Positions 1 through 12,544 of a stretch of 64,000 nucleotides of DNA are shown here, piece after piece. The notes under the pieces were generated by a model that saw only the letters and a list, made by a program, of their open reading frames with translations, had not been told where the DNA came from and made no database searches. Source of the DNA: Sipunculus nudus (lineage: Eukaryota; Annelida; Sipuncula; Golfingiida; Sipunculidae). A program made the translations under genes and the position numbers. Every line of letters begins with the position of its first letter. Within the stretch, counting starts at the first letter, position 1. The DNA lies in NCBI GenBank assembly GCA_026874595.1, contig CM049311.1, positions 71,098,453-71,162,452 of the forward strand, in the 5' to 3' direction.

Positions 1-299
1 AACTGAACATTCACATAAAAGCAGCCTTTAGAATTTACAACGTGAAACAGCTGAACCTTTGGAAATGATGCCAAAGTGATAGTTTCATCCTGGTTTCAAT
101 GTAAACTTGGCCAAAAGGTTTTGTGTATGTGTTGTGTTAGCACTCAAAACTTTTGACTGTGCTACTGAAACAACCAATAAAACAGATGACTGTGTTTTTG
201 TTCCACCTGTCAATGACCTGCTTCAATTGAAATTGCCCTAACATATTGTCCTTATCACTGTTGTTTAGAAGTTTCTTTGGTTGAAACTAATTTGTTACT

Positions 300-360
300 A
301 AAAGGACCAAATTTGAAATTCCTTGAATACATTTTAACAATATTTTTTTACTATTTCAGA
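300..360 (+). promoter_or_regulatory. Splice acceptor before the GPCR coding exon
   Basis: A pyrimidine-rich tract with ttttttta and tactatttcag ends at 360 and is followed by exon sequence acactATG. This suggests that bases 1-360 are intron of the GPCR gene and that the start codon is near the 5' edge of its second (or later) exon. Confidence 0.6.
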
Positions 361-364
361 CACT

Positions 365-1486
365 ATGGCCTCTTCTGGAGCTGGTGGGTACATCATGCTG
401 ACAACGATGCTGCCAAATAACATTTCTGGAAACCATTCAGAGGACAACTGTTCTACTGTAGTTTCGGCAGATGAACCCTGCGCTCATTACTTGTTTGTCG
501 TATACGTTCTCATCTATGGCCCTGTGGTGTTGTTTGGACTTATCGGGAATACAATTTCCTACCTCGTGCTACAGTGGGAAAAACAAAACCATGTAGCAAC
601 ATTTCTCCTGCAAAGCCTAGCGATGGCAGACAATTCGTTCCTGCTTACCGCTGGATTTAGCCAGATTTTCACCTCTCTGTCATTTTACATTGGTTACGGT
701 GGAAAAGATAACATCATGCTGCCGTACATGGCCGTATCAGCCTGGCCTCTGGTCCACATTACACAGATGATAACTGTTTGGATGACCGTGCTGATCGCTG
801 TAAACCGTTATGTGGCCATCTGCAAACCGTTCCAAGCTCCAATGCTGTGTACAATCACTCGTGTTCGGCTGCAAGTGGCCGTAATTATCATACTCTCAGT
901 CATTTACAACATTCCACGATTCCTAGAGTTCAAAATTTCTGATCATGTGGATAAATGCATGGGTGTGTCAACGATTCCCCATCTGGTCGAAAAACAGATG
1001 TATAAAGTGATCTATGAGAATATCATGTATGCTATTTTCATTGTGTTGGGCCCACTTGTGATCCTCGTGGTTCTGAATGCATGCCTTATCAAGGAGCTCA
1101 TGAAAGCAAGACGGAAACGTATCCAGCGCGGAATCCCTGGTGAGGAAGATGAAAGTAACATCACTCTCGTGATGGTGATAATCGTCCTGATCTTTGTGAT
1201 ATGTCAGACCCCGGCCCTTATCAACCATCTCTTGAACACCATCCTCCCTACGGAAACATTTTATCAGTGTGGAAAACCATACTATACGTACTTTCACATC
1301 AGTAACTTGATTGTTACAGCAAATTCTTCGGTGAATTTCTTTGTGTACTTTGCCTTCCGTAAGCAGTTCCGTCAACGTCTCAAAGCTTTCTGCTACCACA
1401 AGCCAATCTCAAGCAGTGACTATGAGGAATATTCCTCGAAAAGTGTCCCGCTCCAAAAAAGTGCAAATGGATCAAATATGCCATGA
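365..1486 (+). CDS. FMRFamide-receptor-like class A GPCR, 373 aa, single coding exon
   Basis: A seven-transmembrane rhodopsin-family receptor, predicted to sit in the plasma membrane and respond to a short neuropeptide. The N-terminus has three N-glycosylation sequons (N19, N23, N28) and no signal peptide. TM1 carries the GN pair at 61-62, TM2 the LAMAD motif with Asp89, and TM3 ends in NRYVAIC (147-153), an NRY variant of DRY. TM6 has ICQTPA (279-284) in place of CWxP, and TM7 has NSSVNFFVY (320-328) in place of NPxxY. NRY-type, CQTPA and NSSVNF sequences are typical of the invertebrate FMRFamide-receptor group. C343 in the C-terminal tail could be palmitoylated. No cysteine sits at the usual 3.25 position near residue 123, although ECL2 has C198. 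A splice acceptor (tttcag) ends at 360, four bases before ATG, so at least one upstream exon lies outside or just inside the window; Met11 is an alternative start. The ligand cannot be read from sequence, and molluscs have many paralogues. Confidence 0.93.
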   Translation: MASSGAGGYIMLTTMLPNNISGNHSEDNCSTVVSADEPCAHYLFVVYVLIYGPVVLFGLIGNTISYLVLQWEKQNHVATFLLQSLAMADNSFLLTAGFSQIFTSLSFYIGYGGKDNIMLPYMAVSAWPLVHITQMITVWMTVLIAVNRYVAICKPFQAPMLCTITRVRLQVAVIIILSVIYNIPRFLEFKISDHVDKCMGVSTIPHLVEKQMYKVIYENIMYAIFIVLGPLVILVVLNACLIKELMKARRKRIQRGIPGEEDESNITLVMVIIVLIFVICQTPALINHLLNTILPTETFYQCGKPYYTYFHISNLIVTANSSVNFFVYFAFRKQFRQRLKAFCYHKPISSSDYEEYSSKSVPLQKSANGSNMP

Positions 1487-2450
1487 TGTGCAATGTATGA
1501 TAAGTAGATCGATGACATTTGGGCATCTTAAACTAAACTGAACCAAGATAATGCAGAGATCTGTGATTTTAGTAACAACTGGTGGAGAATTATGAGTAAA
1601 TGATACTCTGTCTGCTGAAAATACTGGACACTGAAAATAAAACTCACTCACCAGGTATTAAACCCCTTTCACACAAAACTGTCAATCAATGAAAGCACAC
1701 CCAAGTGGTTTAACTTGCCTTCAAGCATAAACCCTTGGTCAGACTTGTGGCAATATTCTGTGACACACATGCATATAACAATTTCAGGCATACATTAGCA
1801 AACTCACAAATTTGTTAACCAGCTAACACATTTCTGGAATAGTGCCAAAGAGTTCAACTCAACTGACTTAGAAACCATCTTTAACAATGTTCAAAATGGT
1901 TTGGTATATTCATTTTGAAACCTCTTTTTGCATGTCAAGAGAATACTCAATTTGTATTGGGAATGGTTTCAAGGGTTGTAAACTGTATTATTGATTAAAA
2001 TACCTACACCTAGAAGTTGACCAACTGCATTAGTTTGCTAGGAACCTCTTGACATCACACCAACCAAAATTAAAGCTGGCTTGTACCTTGTTAAAAAGTT
2101 GTATAAGCCTACTAAGGTAACCACCTTCAAGATCACCAAAACTGGCAGTCATGACAAGGGGAAGAACAGATTTGATAAATATGGTAAACTGTCATACACT
2201 AAGCTGGGACTGTAAACAGTGGCCCTCAATCAAAGATGGTCATATTTATGGGGTTGTCACAATGTTGGTGTTTACTACACCCTGCATTAGTTGAGCTTTT
2301 CTGTTATATAATTGTGGCATTTAATCTGAAAATGTATTATATTGAAGGTGAATATATTGAAATATATGAAATTGCATCATGTATACCCATTAAATATAAG
2401 GTAGATTCAAAACCCTGAATCTGTATTTACAGTGTAAGCATGATGTGAAG
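1487..2450 (+). other. Probable 3' UTR of the GPCR gene
   Basis: Non-coding sequence follows the GPCR stop. An AATAAA hexamer at 1636-1641 is a possible polyadenylation signal. No coding region or recognisable repeat was seen here; the extent of the UTR is not determined. Confidence 0.4.
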
Positions 2451-4830
2451 TATATCATTAAAAAGTGTATGTATATCACTCAAATATTTATGATGGAAAA
2501 TAATCATGAGAAGGTTGTTGAAACTGTGACAATGAATTTGTGCAGATTGGAAGCTAATTATCTACATATTTTGCCTAATTCAACAAATATTAAAGATTTA
2601 CAGAATATAATATTTAAAATTTAAATGCATATCATGGATTGAAGATATAACTGGAATGATTTAATTCTGAAGGCTAAATATAGAAGAAACTTTATTAAAA
2701 CACACTTGGCAAAACCCACCTGATTACCAGTAAGTCTATTTTTGGTGGTTGTGGTCAGCCTGCATAAACTCAGAAAAGCACATTTAAGTCCCCATCTGCC
2801 AGCAATTAAATATTAATCAACCAAGCAGACATCATTCATGCTCCTAAGAAGCTTACTTGATGCTTGGCAGGCACTAAATTGATCTTTAATCAGTTTATTT
2901 CAGCAGAAAAAAAAACAAATGTTTTATGTGACAGTGAGAGAAAAATAAGGTATCCCTGATTTACTGACGATTACTGTTAGTGTAGTAGAGGCCAATCTTA
3001 GCTGTCAATCACTGGGTAAGTTTTAAAACATCTTTATTGATTTTGTTCTTTCTTCAAAGCAGGACCCTGATGATCAAGAGAATAAATATTAATATGCATG
3101 ATGCAACACAGGATTCACCAACACTGATGCATTTGCTACCTTCTACACAAAAAAGCAGTTTATTTTTACAAAATCATACACAAAATACTGAGGGACTTAA
3201 TTTTAACCATACCATTATGGAACTTGAGTATTAATATTCAAGAACATAAATAATAATAATAATAATATTAATTACAATAATGCTTAAAGTAAAAATAACT
3301 AGCATTAATTATTCATCTGATAAGAGAATAACCAAACAGTTAAAGTCTAAATATTTTATTTCTTTGGAAATGCTTGTTATAAAGCACTATAGTTTACAAA
3401 TCTAAATTTGAATAAATTAACAACGTAAAATGTTATGACAAAGATTGTTCCACAATACTAACTTTTTGTTTTGTTTTCTATAAAACTTAAATGAGACACA
3501 ACATATTTGCAGAGTGCTGAGTGATATAAAACACAACAAAAGAGGAAGGTTTGGTCACAGAAATAGTAAAATGGAAAGTGCATTGAAAGGCTCCTTTGCA
3601 AACTGACATTGAAGCATAAGTGTAACGGGCTGTCGTGTGACTTCAAACTGTGTGTTTCAGATTCCATCGCTTGCCCATGAATGACATATTAAATATTAAA
3701 TGAAGACCTCAAAGGTTTTTCAAGCACCTTTAGAAAATTTATCAGAAATTTCATAACCCTTGTTTCTGCTGTTGCATTAACAGCATAGAAGGTTTATATG
3801 GCAGACAGCTTTATTGTCAATACAACCTTCATGGCAGCAAAGCAGGTCCTCTGGGGCTGTAAAGTAACCTTGCAGTAGACAGGGGCAAAGATCTGAACCT
3901 TGGTCAGTGGCACAGACCTTGCCTGCCAGACTTCGTTTGAACTTCAATTTCAGCCTTGGGTGGCTGCACAAGCACTTCAACCAGGTACCAGACAGAACAA
4001 CACGGGCCAAAATCATGCTGGCTTAATCAATCTTTTTTTGTGGAGAAAAACTGTCCAGATACATAATATCTACATATGAAAGTGTACATAGTATCTACAT
4101 ATGATACTATACATAGTATCTACATATGATACTATAAACCCACTTCACCAGACCAGCATACCAGCTAAATAGCCATATAGTGATACAGAAACACTGCACA
4201 TTTTGGTGAATGAAAAACTCCACATGGAATCATCAGGTGTTTTGACATAACTTAATTACTCTACAATAATGAAGTTGAGAGATGATGAATATTAAATATT
4301 GATAACTGATTATTTATACCCGGGTTATTTCACTCTTAACGTGGACTGATAACGAAAGGGAAGCATGCCCATGTTTAATTATGTTATATTAAAACTAGAA
4401 TCTAAAAATAGTTATAAAGAGTGTGGTCTGTGACATGATTGTGTCATGAGAAATGAGCTTATATTATGTGGTAGGAGTCATCAGTGCACAGCAGCAAATT
4501 GTCATGTTCTGAGCCAGTTGCATCAGTGATCCTGATAGCTTTCTTGTAATGTTCAAAGCTTGCATAGTGATAATATATTCTTGAATAAACTGTAGCAGTG
4601 ACCTTCCTTTGTTCATTTTTAATTCTCCCAGCATCCTTTTTGAGCTAAGCCTTATGGTGTACATTTGTGCATGTGAAAAACACCATGAATACAATATAGA
4701 TGACTGAATGTCATTTTATTATGACAAAAAGGTAGAACTAGAATTTTTTTATGCACTTGCAAAAACAGATGTCTTCCTTGCCACCCCCACCCCCCCATTT
4801 GCATAATGGTTATATCAATGAAGACATGGT
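2451..4830. other. AT-rich intergenic stretch
   Basis: I found no convincing gene. The segment contains an AAT-type microsatellite near 3248-3268 and a short direct array of a tacatagtatctacatatga unit near 4060-4130. Short open frames here, including one on the minus strand at 3777-4016, have no recognisable domain. Confidence 0.4.
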
Positions 4831-4834
4831 ATGA

Positions 4835-5478
4835 TCTGACCCTAGTAAAGGTCACCAGGTTTCAAACTCATACAAGATTTTGGTAGGAACAATCAGTGTT
4901 TCAAATTTGTAAGGAAAATATCCAACACATCAAACATTGTCGCATTTACAAAACAAAAACTATGATTTGGCTGATTTGACCTTGAAGATACTGGTCAAGG
5001 ATACCAGCTTTTGAACTCCTTCGAAAACTTTGTAGGATCGAAAAATCGAAGTACCAAATTTGAGGACAAAATGTGAAAAAACTTCAAAAGTTATGGGCTT
5101 CACTTTAATTTTCCATTTTTGCAGATTTGACCTTGAAGATGAAGGTCAAGGTCACTGGTTTTTTTTTAACTCATCCAAGATTTTGGTATCAAATTTCAGA
5201 GAAAAATATGTAGCCCTTCAAAAGTTCATAAGATAACCCAAAAAATTTATCATTAAGGCAGCTTTGACCATGAAGATGAAGGTCAAGGTCACCCGGCTTT
5301 GATCTTGTCCAAGATTTTGGTGGGAACCATTAGTGTTTTTAAATTTGGGAGGAAAAATATGCAGCCCTTTAAAAGTTATCACGTTCACAAGATATCCTAC
5401 AGGTGACTGACGATGACAGACGATGGCATTGAAAACAACATGTCTCCCCTGGAGGGGGGGGGGGGGGAGGGGGGGTAG
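4835..5478. repeat. Interspersed repeat with GACCTTGAAGATGAAGGTCA units and a G-tract end
   Basis: Roughly 130-150 bp units recur at about 4843, 4973, 5121 and 5262. Each holds a variant of gaccttgaagatgaaggtca followed by tcatccaagattttggta. The element ends in ggtgactgacgatgacagac and a long G tract near 5453-5476. This is an imperfect tandem, non-coding repeat; minus-strand open frames across it are not genes. Confidence 0.7.
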
Positions 5479-7485
5479 ACATAATAATGTACCAACTGCA
5501 GGTTGGCCAACTACAAATAAAACTAACATTTTACAAGTGTATTTAGAATGAACTAACAGTAAAACAAATCAGATACATACCACTTGTCACTTAGCTAATG
5601 GAATATGTGAAAATTACACCCACATTGAGATAACTGATAATTTAGCAGTGATAATTAATAGCCAGTGCACCAATACAAATATTGAGGATCATTTGATTTG
5701 GATCAGCTGACTAAAGCCATGTGAAAGTGACCAGCAAAAACTGCTAGCCAAGTGGGCTTATAGAAATTTCATCAATCGATGTGTTGTTCATCCATGCATT
5801 ATAAAGCTCTGAGGTGGTGCTTCTACATCAAGCAACATTCGTGGGAGGATTTAAAGTTCTTCGGTGTTGATGGTCTGGCTGAATAAAACTTGTTTTGAAG
5901 TTGGCCCTTTACACATTCTGCATGATACATTTAATACTGATTATTGGATATTTCACCAGGAATTTAATTATAGCAAAAAAAGCTTCCCAACAGTGTTATC
6001 TGAAAGATAATTTAATATAGAAGTATACTAATTAACACAGATGCACATATTGAAATTACACATTATTTGATATGTGACCTTTTTTTTATAAATTTATCGA
6101 TAAGAACTACTTTGTGAATGGGATACATGCCAAATGCTTTTAGTGTACTATCACTAGCAAAATCAGCTTTCACACAGTGCTCTTAATATCAATGTTAAAG
6201 CCGCCTCCGTGTATTTTCTCATAATGTTGGCAATTATCCACACATTTTCATAAAGGCAAATGCACACCTAATTAAAACCAGTCCAGTGGTTCTTTCATTA
6301 ACTCCAGTATTTCCTAAAATCATTTTCTTTGTAACAGCTTATCACTAATAACATTCTCAAAGAATCCCGCGTGAGTCATTACATCAATAATCAGTTTGTC
6401 ACTTAACTGTAAGGAAGACCTAATATTTAACTGTAAAAACTCTGACAGACATTTGGAGCTTTCTTGGTAAATAATAATGTCTTTCACATAATTCAGAATT
6501 ATTGTAGTTCCACTTATCTTGTTAAGCTGAGCAGCTTAGCTACATAAATCTCAACCACATGGAAAGCCACTTAAAGATTCAAAGCTCGGAAGCTAACCAT
6601 TGTTGTTTTCAGTAAAATATCAACACCATGAAACAGATGATGCACTTTACCTGACATTTTTCCTAGCTAGAAACTCTCTTTCTCTGATAGTGACACATAA
6701 CTACGAAAATTGTGATAAAATATTGATTCCTTTATTTAATGTAGAAGAAGATTTCAGGTTCACCAGTGTGTCTGCCTGTGTCTGTTAGTGCATTAGTGCA
6801 CACTGATTGTCAATGAGTTATATTAAGAGTGTAAACCCACAAATTGTAGTATTTAAATACATCTGATAAAGTTCTGAAGGAATCCCACCAAAGAGTAAAA
6901 CCTGGTAACTTTTAAAAAGGAAAAGGATCACTTGTTTCATATGACCTATGGAAGAAGAGATCAGGAAGCTTAATTGCTGAAAACCCGCCAAATTCTGTAC
7001 TTATGATTGATTGAGAAAAGATACAGGAAAATATGACTGAAAGAGCTGAGTCCGTCAGCTGGGAAAATTATGGAAATCCAAAGGTTTCAATAAAGTTAAG
7101 CCCATGATATAGAGCTAGCTGTGTTTTGGTGTTTTTGAGATATGAGTAGCTCTCCATTCAGCTCCCATGGGTTATGAGGAAATACTTCAAGGAAATTACA
7201 AAACAAAATGTGACATCTGATCATTTTGTTGTTAAACAGAACCTAGGCCTGATGCATACTGAGCTTCTGTTTTTGTTCTAGCCAATAAAGATTGATGGCT
7301 ATACAATCACTACATTACAATGTAATCATACACAAGGGTCTATATGTTCAGCTCAAACAATCCATACACAATTGGAAGATTTGTGAATATATCAAAATTC
7401 TGGTCACTTGAGGAAGAGCACCTTTTTTCATTAAAGTCAAAGCAGCAACAAAGAAGGCAGACAATTCTCTCAAGACAATAGATTT
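5479..7485. other. Gene-free AT-rich stretch
   Basis: I see no supported coding region, RNA gene or repeat with defined ends here. Confidence 0.35.
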
Positions 7486-7487
7486 AC

Positions 7488-7655
7488 AATGACTCGCATG
7501 AAAACATATATATAATGACTAGCATGGCAATAAAGTTAAATGGAATGGCTTGACAATCATTTATAATGAATGGCCAGACAATAAATCAAAGATGACTAGA
7601 GTGAAAACATATATACAATGACAAGAATGACAATAAAGTTGAAATGACTAGCATG
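7488..7655. repeat. Degenerate minisatellite, left part
   Basis: Imperfect units of about 24-28 bp contain variants of ataatgactagcatgacaat. The same unit type resumes at 9388-9515, on the far side of the Helentron-like element 7660-9386, so the array appears to have been split by that insertion. Confidence 0.65.
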
Positions 7656-7659
7656 ATAA

Positions 7660-9386
7660 CTAGGGCCCATGGGTCTCGACGCTCAGCTGAATTAGTCTCT
7701 AAGGATATTTTTATGAGCTATTTCAAAATGTTGCGCCCTGTGACCTTTACCCTTGACCTTGTGACAAAAACATCTGAGAACTTACTATTCTTCAACAATC
7801 AGCAATTAGATAATCATAACAATCTTTTTAAAAAAGTTGGTCAAGTTACCATGACTTCTGACCAGTAAACCATAAAATCTACAGATTTCTTCCCCTTTGG
7901 GCAGGTAAGCCATGTGTGAAATGTGGATTTGGGATGAAAAGTTTGATTTACTATGTAACCACAATCTTTTTAATGATGTGGTTCCTGTGACCATTAACTT
8001 TGACCGTGGGACCCATAAATAAAAATTATTCTGATTTCATTAATAAATCAAATTTTTAGCCAATATGTCTACCCAAACCAGAGTTTTTATTTTTAAATAT
8101 TTCTTTTTGGTGAAGGTTACCGCCTCAATCTTTTAATGCTGACTTATCTAATTCTTAACCTACGTATGTACATCTGCTGAGTTTCCATTTCAGTTTGGGA
8201 CTATTTGCAAGGCGATAGCACTCATTCCTATCTTTTTCATTATGTACCCTGGTGTCACCCAGGCCGGTGTCTACCGCACCTGCGGGTCATGGGTGTGTGA
8301 TCATCCCGATTGCTGGTTCATAACACTGAGGAACCCCCCAAAGATGCACTCAATTGTGAGTGATACATGGCTGTGGGGCACAGCCTTCCCATTAAGCCTG
8401 CAGAGCGCTCACCCTGGGTTGGGGTAGACCGTGACAAACCTCAACGCCTCGGCTGAGATTATAACCCACAATCTCCCTTCTTTGAGTCTTGCACTCTACT
8501 CCTGAGCCACAGAAGCGGGTTATCAAGACCAGAGTTATTGTCCATAAACTAATTTGTGAATGGATGGGCCCTGTGAGCTTTGACCCTTTGGCCTCAAAAT
8601 AAAAAAATAACCTTCCCCTTTTGGCAGGTGAGCAATATCTAATAGATGGGAGGTTTGTAATGAAAAGTTTGGCTTAAAATGAATCCACATTCTTTTTAAA
8701 GAAATAGGTCCTGTGACCTTTGATCTCATGACCCCAAAATTGATAGTTACTTACTTTCGTGTTGAGCCATATATAAGTTTAATCAAAGCAAATATGTAAA
8801 AAATATACCCAAAAATCGTTATGGCTTTTACTTAAGTGGTGGGCCATACATAAATAAGGTTTATGTCAATGTAAACTGGAGTTATCGTCTGAAACATATT
8901 TGTGGATGGACGGAAGGACAGAGGGACAGGGTAATTACTATGGGACATCCACTTATGATCAACAAACACAACAGGATTCGTGACACTAGATGAAACAATG
9001 GCTTAGAAATTGACATGATTGATGTTATTTTAAAGCCTCAAAAGTAGAAATAATTGCGACAATTTAAAAAAAAGATACAGGTGGCACCACCAGTTTTTAG
9101 GAACTGGCAACAAATATTCTAAGCATTAATCATCATGATACTGAGATTTTGTATCAAATTTATAATTATCTTTGTGGTACTTTCAAATTCGAGAGCTCGG
9201 GGGATATATGTCAAAGTGACCTAATTTCAGATTTCCAAGGAGATTTTTTAGTGGCCTGATGGATATCCCTAACAAGCTTCTAGGGTCAGCAGTTAGGATT
9301 TATGCCCTGCTAACAGATTGCCTGTCAGCACAACAGCCGGATGGACAACGGACAAAGCACTATACCTTTCAGTCAACTGAGCTAAT
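7660..9386 (-). mobile_element. Helentron-like element with nested SINE
   Basis: The left end has gggcccatgggtctcgacg followed by gctcagctga; the right end has a GGAC-rich stretch then tcagtcaactgagctaa. These are diverged versions of the two ends shared by the other copies in this window. The interior holds repeated GTGACCTTTGACC-type units near 7735-7765, 7985-8010 and 8565-8715, and a tRNA-derived SINE at about 8090-8525. No coding capacity remains. The copy sits inside a minisatellite that continues on both sides. The orientation given is that of the endonuclease frame in related copies. Confidence 0.55.
8090..8525 (-). mobile_element. tRNA-derived SINE (minus strand)
   Basis: Read on the minus strand, the head (about 8523 downward) has a tRNA-like A box around tggctcaggagtagagtgc and a B-box-like gtgggttataatctc. 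The body shares gagcgctctgcaggcttaat with the SINEs at 20020-20430 (minus) and 40481-40695 (plus). The tail ends near 8095 in ggtaaccttcacc. It is non-coding; a short plus-strand open frame at 8242-8427 is a shadow of it. Confidence 0.7.
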
Positions 9387-9387
9387 A

Positions 9388-9515
9388 ATTTATAATAAAT
9401 GGCCTGACAATAAAACCAAGACAACTAGCATGTATATAATGACAGGCATGACAATAATTTATAATGAATGGCATGACGATAAATCCGAGATAAATAGCAT
9501 GAATGAATAGCAAGG
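9388..9515. repeat. Degenerate minisatellite, right part
   Basis: Units such as atgacaggcatgacaataat continue the array seen at 7488-7655. The small plus-strand open frame that crosses it is not a gene. Confidence 0.6.
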
Positions 9516-12055
9516 TATTTCTTGGAAACTATTGTATTAAGCCAAAATGAACTGAAAGTATGAGATGATACACCTTTTTTGCAAATGTGTATCAACCTTT
9601 CAGAATATGCAAAGAAGTGGCAAGAAGACCTGAAAGAGATTGCAAACTAAAATGTGAAAAATTTACATCCGTCTCAGGTAACATGCCACAGGAGCAAGAA
9701 AAAGGATCAGGCCAACCTGCAAGACAATCCGAGCCAATACCCCTAGTTTGAAACAAAGCCTTAACCCTTGCACAACCTACCCCACAACCCCCTCACCAAT
9801 ATTCAAAACATATTTTAGGTGTTTAAACTTGATATAGTTGGTTCCATAACTTTTTTGGTTTTTCCAGTAAATCATAAATTGGAGCATTAAAATTCAGATT
9901 GAATATCACATTTTAATCATCTATTCATCTGAAATAACTGAAAACCCTGAATGATCGGTCTTGAATAATAATAAATTATAACATAAAATAATTCTGTTAT
10001 AACGGGACTGTATCTGATATTTGGAGTGTGGGGGGACAATAAGCTTGGGGATATTCAGCCTGGGGAGAATTTGTCTGTACCTAATGTAAAGTCAGCTGGC
10101 TGGGATATTGTTACATCTGTCCATTAATTTAAATTATGCAATCCACTCATGAAATTAAATCTTGATTTTGACAAATATTGACAGATATAGCATAAACAAT
10201 AAAACCACAACCGATCACTTTTCAATTTATATGAATAAATGGAAGAAATGTGTGACTAAGGGTAAATAATTGTAATAGAAAAGAATCCCAAAATGACAGG
10301 GATGGTCTTGATTAAATTCAACTGTCACATCTTAAGTAACATTAAATAACAAACAAATGAAGTAGGTCATATCAGTGTTTCCCCCAAAAAGGATAAAGGT
10401 CAGTCTTCAATGAGATAATATGAAATAACTAATGTGATTCAATGAAAGTGAGGGAAGAAAGTCATAATTAAATTAGTGTCTCAAATAAGACAAGTGATAA
10501 GTAATCTCTGAAAGAAAATCATGATAGACAATTAATAAGGAAATGGTGATTAAAATAAGATAATTGGAAAATTTTATATTTGACAAGATGATAAAACCTC
10601 AAGTCTCCCAGAAATGGTTTTTCATTGACAAACCTAATGAAATTGAGAAAAAGCATAAAATTTAGTAAGGGTTTTTCATTGACAAACCTTATAAAATGGA
10701 GAAAAAACATAAAATTAAGTAGAAAGCTATGATTACATAGCATTTAAAAAAACAACATCAAAGTTGGAATTACTTTCACTGAAAGGAGAAAAAAGAACCA
10801 ACTAAAGACCAAAAAAAAAGAATTGAAAGAATAAATATGAAATTGTTTACCAAAACAACTAAATTAAATAAACATTATCTGAATAAAAAACAGCCGCATC
10901 GTAAAAAGGAGCATGAAATCAGGTAGAGCCTGGAAGAATGCCAGAACGGGATGCATACATATGTTATAACAGTGGTTGGTTGTCCATCTCTTTTTGACAA
11001 GCTACGATGAGTCAATTACCCCTGCAGACCAGGCATCCAGCGAGTTACAAAGCTTCTTCTGCCGGTTTCCTGCTGCCATAAAACAGGCTCCAACATCGTC
11101 CTCCCAGCCCATTAAGATCAAAGGCAAAGCCTCAGCGCTGCCAATATACTCTCCTGGTCTTACTGCTGGTTATCATATTCCTCTACTTTTATTACGCTAC
11201 CAACAGCTACCTCAGCATGGCAATCACTCTTAGCCCTGCTTGTCGCCAGGTGCCTTCAGCTGGCGGAAAAACCTAAAGCTTAAGCATTAAATAGGGACAG
11301 GTAGTAATAATCAGAGTTTATTCCACCATCTGCTGGTTCAGCATTTATGGCACGTTCCTTGTTAAATTGACTTCGGTGAATATAAATGTTGGAATTCTGG
11401 TCTGTCAATGGGCACTCATGACAATCATCAGTATTTTTATATACACTCCTGCCAGTGAGTTAAGCTGCTTTCTGGGTAAAGTATTATAATTCTTCCGGTC
11501 TCTCCAATACTATGCTCCATGGTAATTTATTTTCTGTGACTTGTATGTCAAATAACTCTGATCTTTGGGAAAGATAATCTCCATATATACTCAAAGGACT
11601 ATTCAAGCACTCAGCACTCTAGGTTGTTCCATTTTTGATAATGTAAAGAGATATTTTAAAAATATTCCCCAACTACGGGGAAAAAAAATTCAAATTTACC
11701 AATGACAACTGGATACAAAAGGTCCATCCAGTTTAAGACCAGCAGCACTCAGCTCTCATTGGTGGTAACATTCTTTGCCTATTAGGAGCAGTTTTTGAGT
11801 GGAAGAAGTTTTAAAAACAATGCTGCATGACCACTGAACATACAACAGCACAAAGCATGATAAAAACTTGTCCTGACAGGAAATCAATATTATGGTATAT
11901 ATTCTAACTGCAAGCTTTTTTAATCATGAAGGCTTCTTAAAAAATAACTGTGGCCTTAACAAAGAAATAACAGATTCAAATTACCTTGGACAGTTTGCTA
12001 ACAACTGATTTAGAAGTTGGCCTATCCCACTCATTTTCTTTAAAGTCTCTGTATC
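9516..12055. other. Gene-free stretch
   Basis: This is mostly AT-rich DNA. A more GC-rich patch at about 10925-11265 has an 85-codon plus-strand open frame without a recognisable domain. A short duplicated unit (ttttcattgacaaaccta, near 10620 and 10674) is present. No gene is supported. Confidence 0.35.
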
Positions 12056-12059
12056 TTTA

Positions 12060-12500
12060 TAATGTCTCCATATTTAGTGTATTCATCTTTATCAACTCCA
12101 CCTTTTATGAAGCCATCTTATGTCTCCATCATCAATGTCTCCATCTTCAATGTCTTCATCTTTAATGTCTTCATCTTTAACATCTCCATCTTTAATGTCT
12201 TCATCTTTAATGTCTTCATCTTTAATATCTCCATCTTTAATGTCTTCATCTTTAACATCTCCATCTTCAATGTCTTTATCTTTAATGTCTTCATCTTTAA
12301 CATCTCAATCTTCAATGTCTTTATCTTTAATGTCTTCATCTTTAACATCTCCATCTTTAATGTCTTCATCTTTAACATTTCCATCTTAAATTTCTTCATC
12401 TTAAATTTCTTCATCTTAAATGTCTTCATCTTAAATGTCTTCATCTTAAATGTCTTCATCTTTAATATCTCCATCTTTAATGCTGCCACCTTAATGTCTC
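12060..12500. repeat. 15-bp minisatellite (about 29 units)
   Basis: The unit is close to atgtcttcatcttta, repeated with point changes (atctccatctttaac, atttcttcatcttaa). Because 15 is a multiple of three and most units lack stops, long frames stay open on both strands, for example 12062-12544 plus and 12118-12489 minus. Their translations are low-complexity repeats (IFNVF, KMKTL), so the open frames are best explained by the repeat. Confidence 0.9.
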
Positions 12501-12544
12501 ACTCTTTCCCATCAGTAATTTCTGTTGCTCTGTTATTCCTTTAA

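Noticed and set aside
968-1399. 143-codon frame antisense to the GPCR
   Set aside because: It is a shadow of the conserved GPCR coding sequence on the other strand.
8242-8427. 61-codon plus-strand frame
   Set aside because: It lies wholly inside the antisense of a tRNA-derived SINE.
12062-12544. 160-codon plus-strand frame and the overlapping 123-codon minus-strand frame
   Set aside because: Both are direct translations of a 15-bp minisatellite with no stops; low-complexity residues only.
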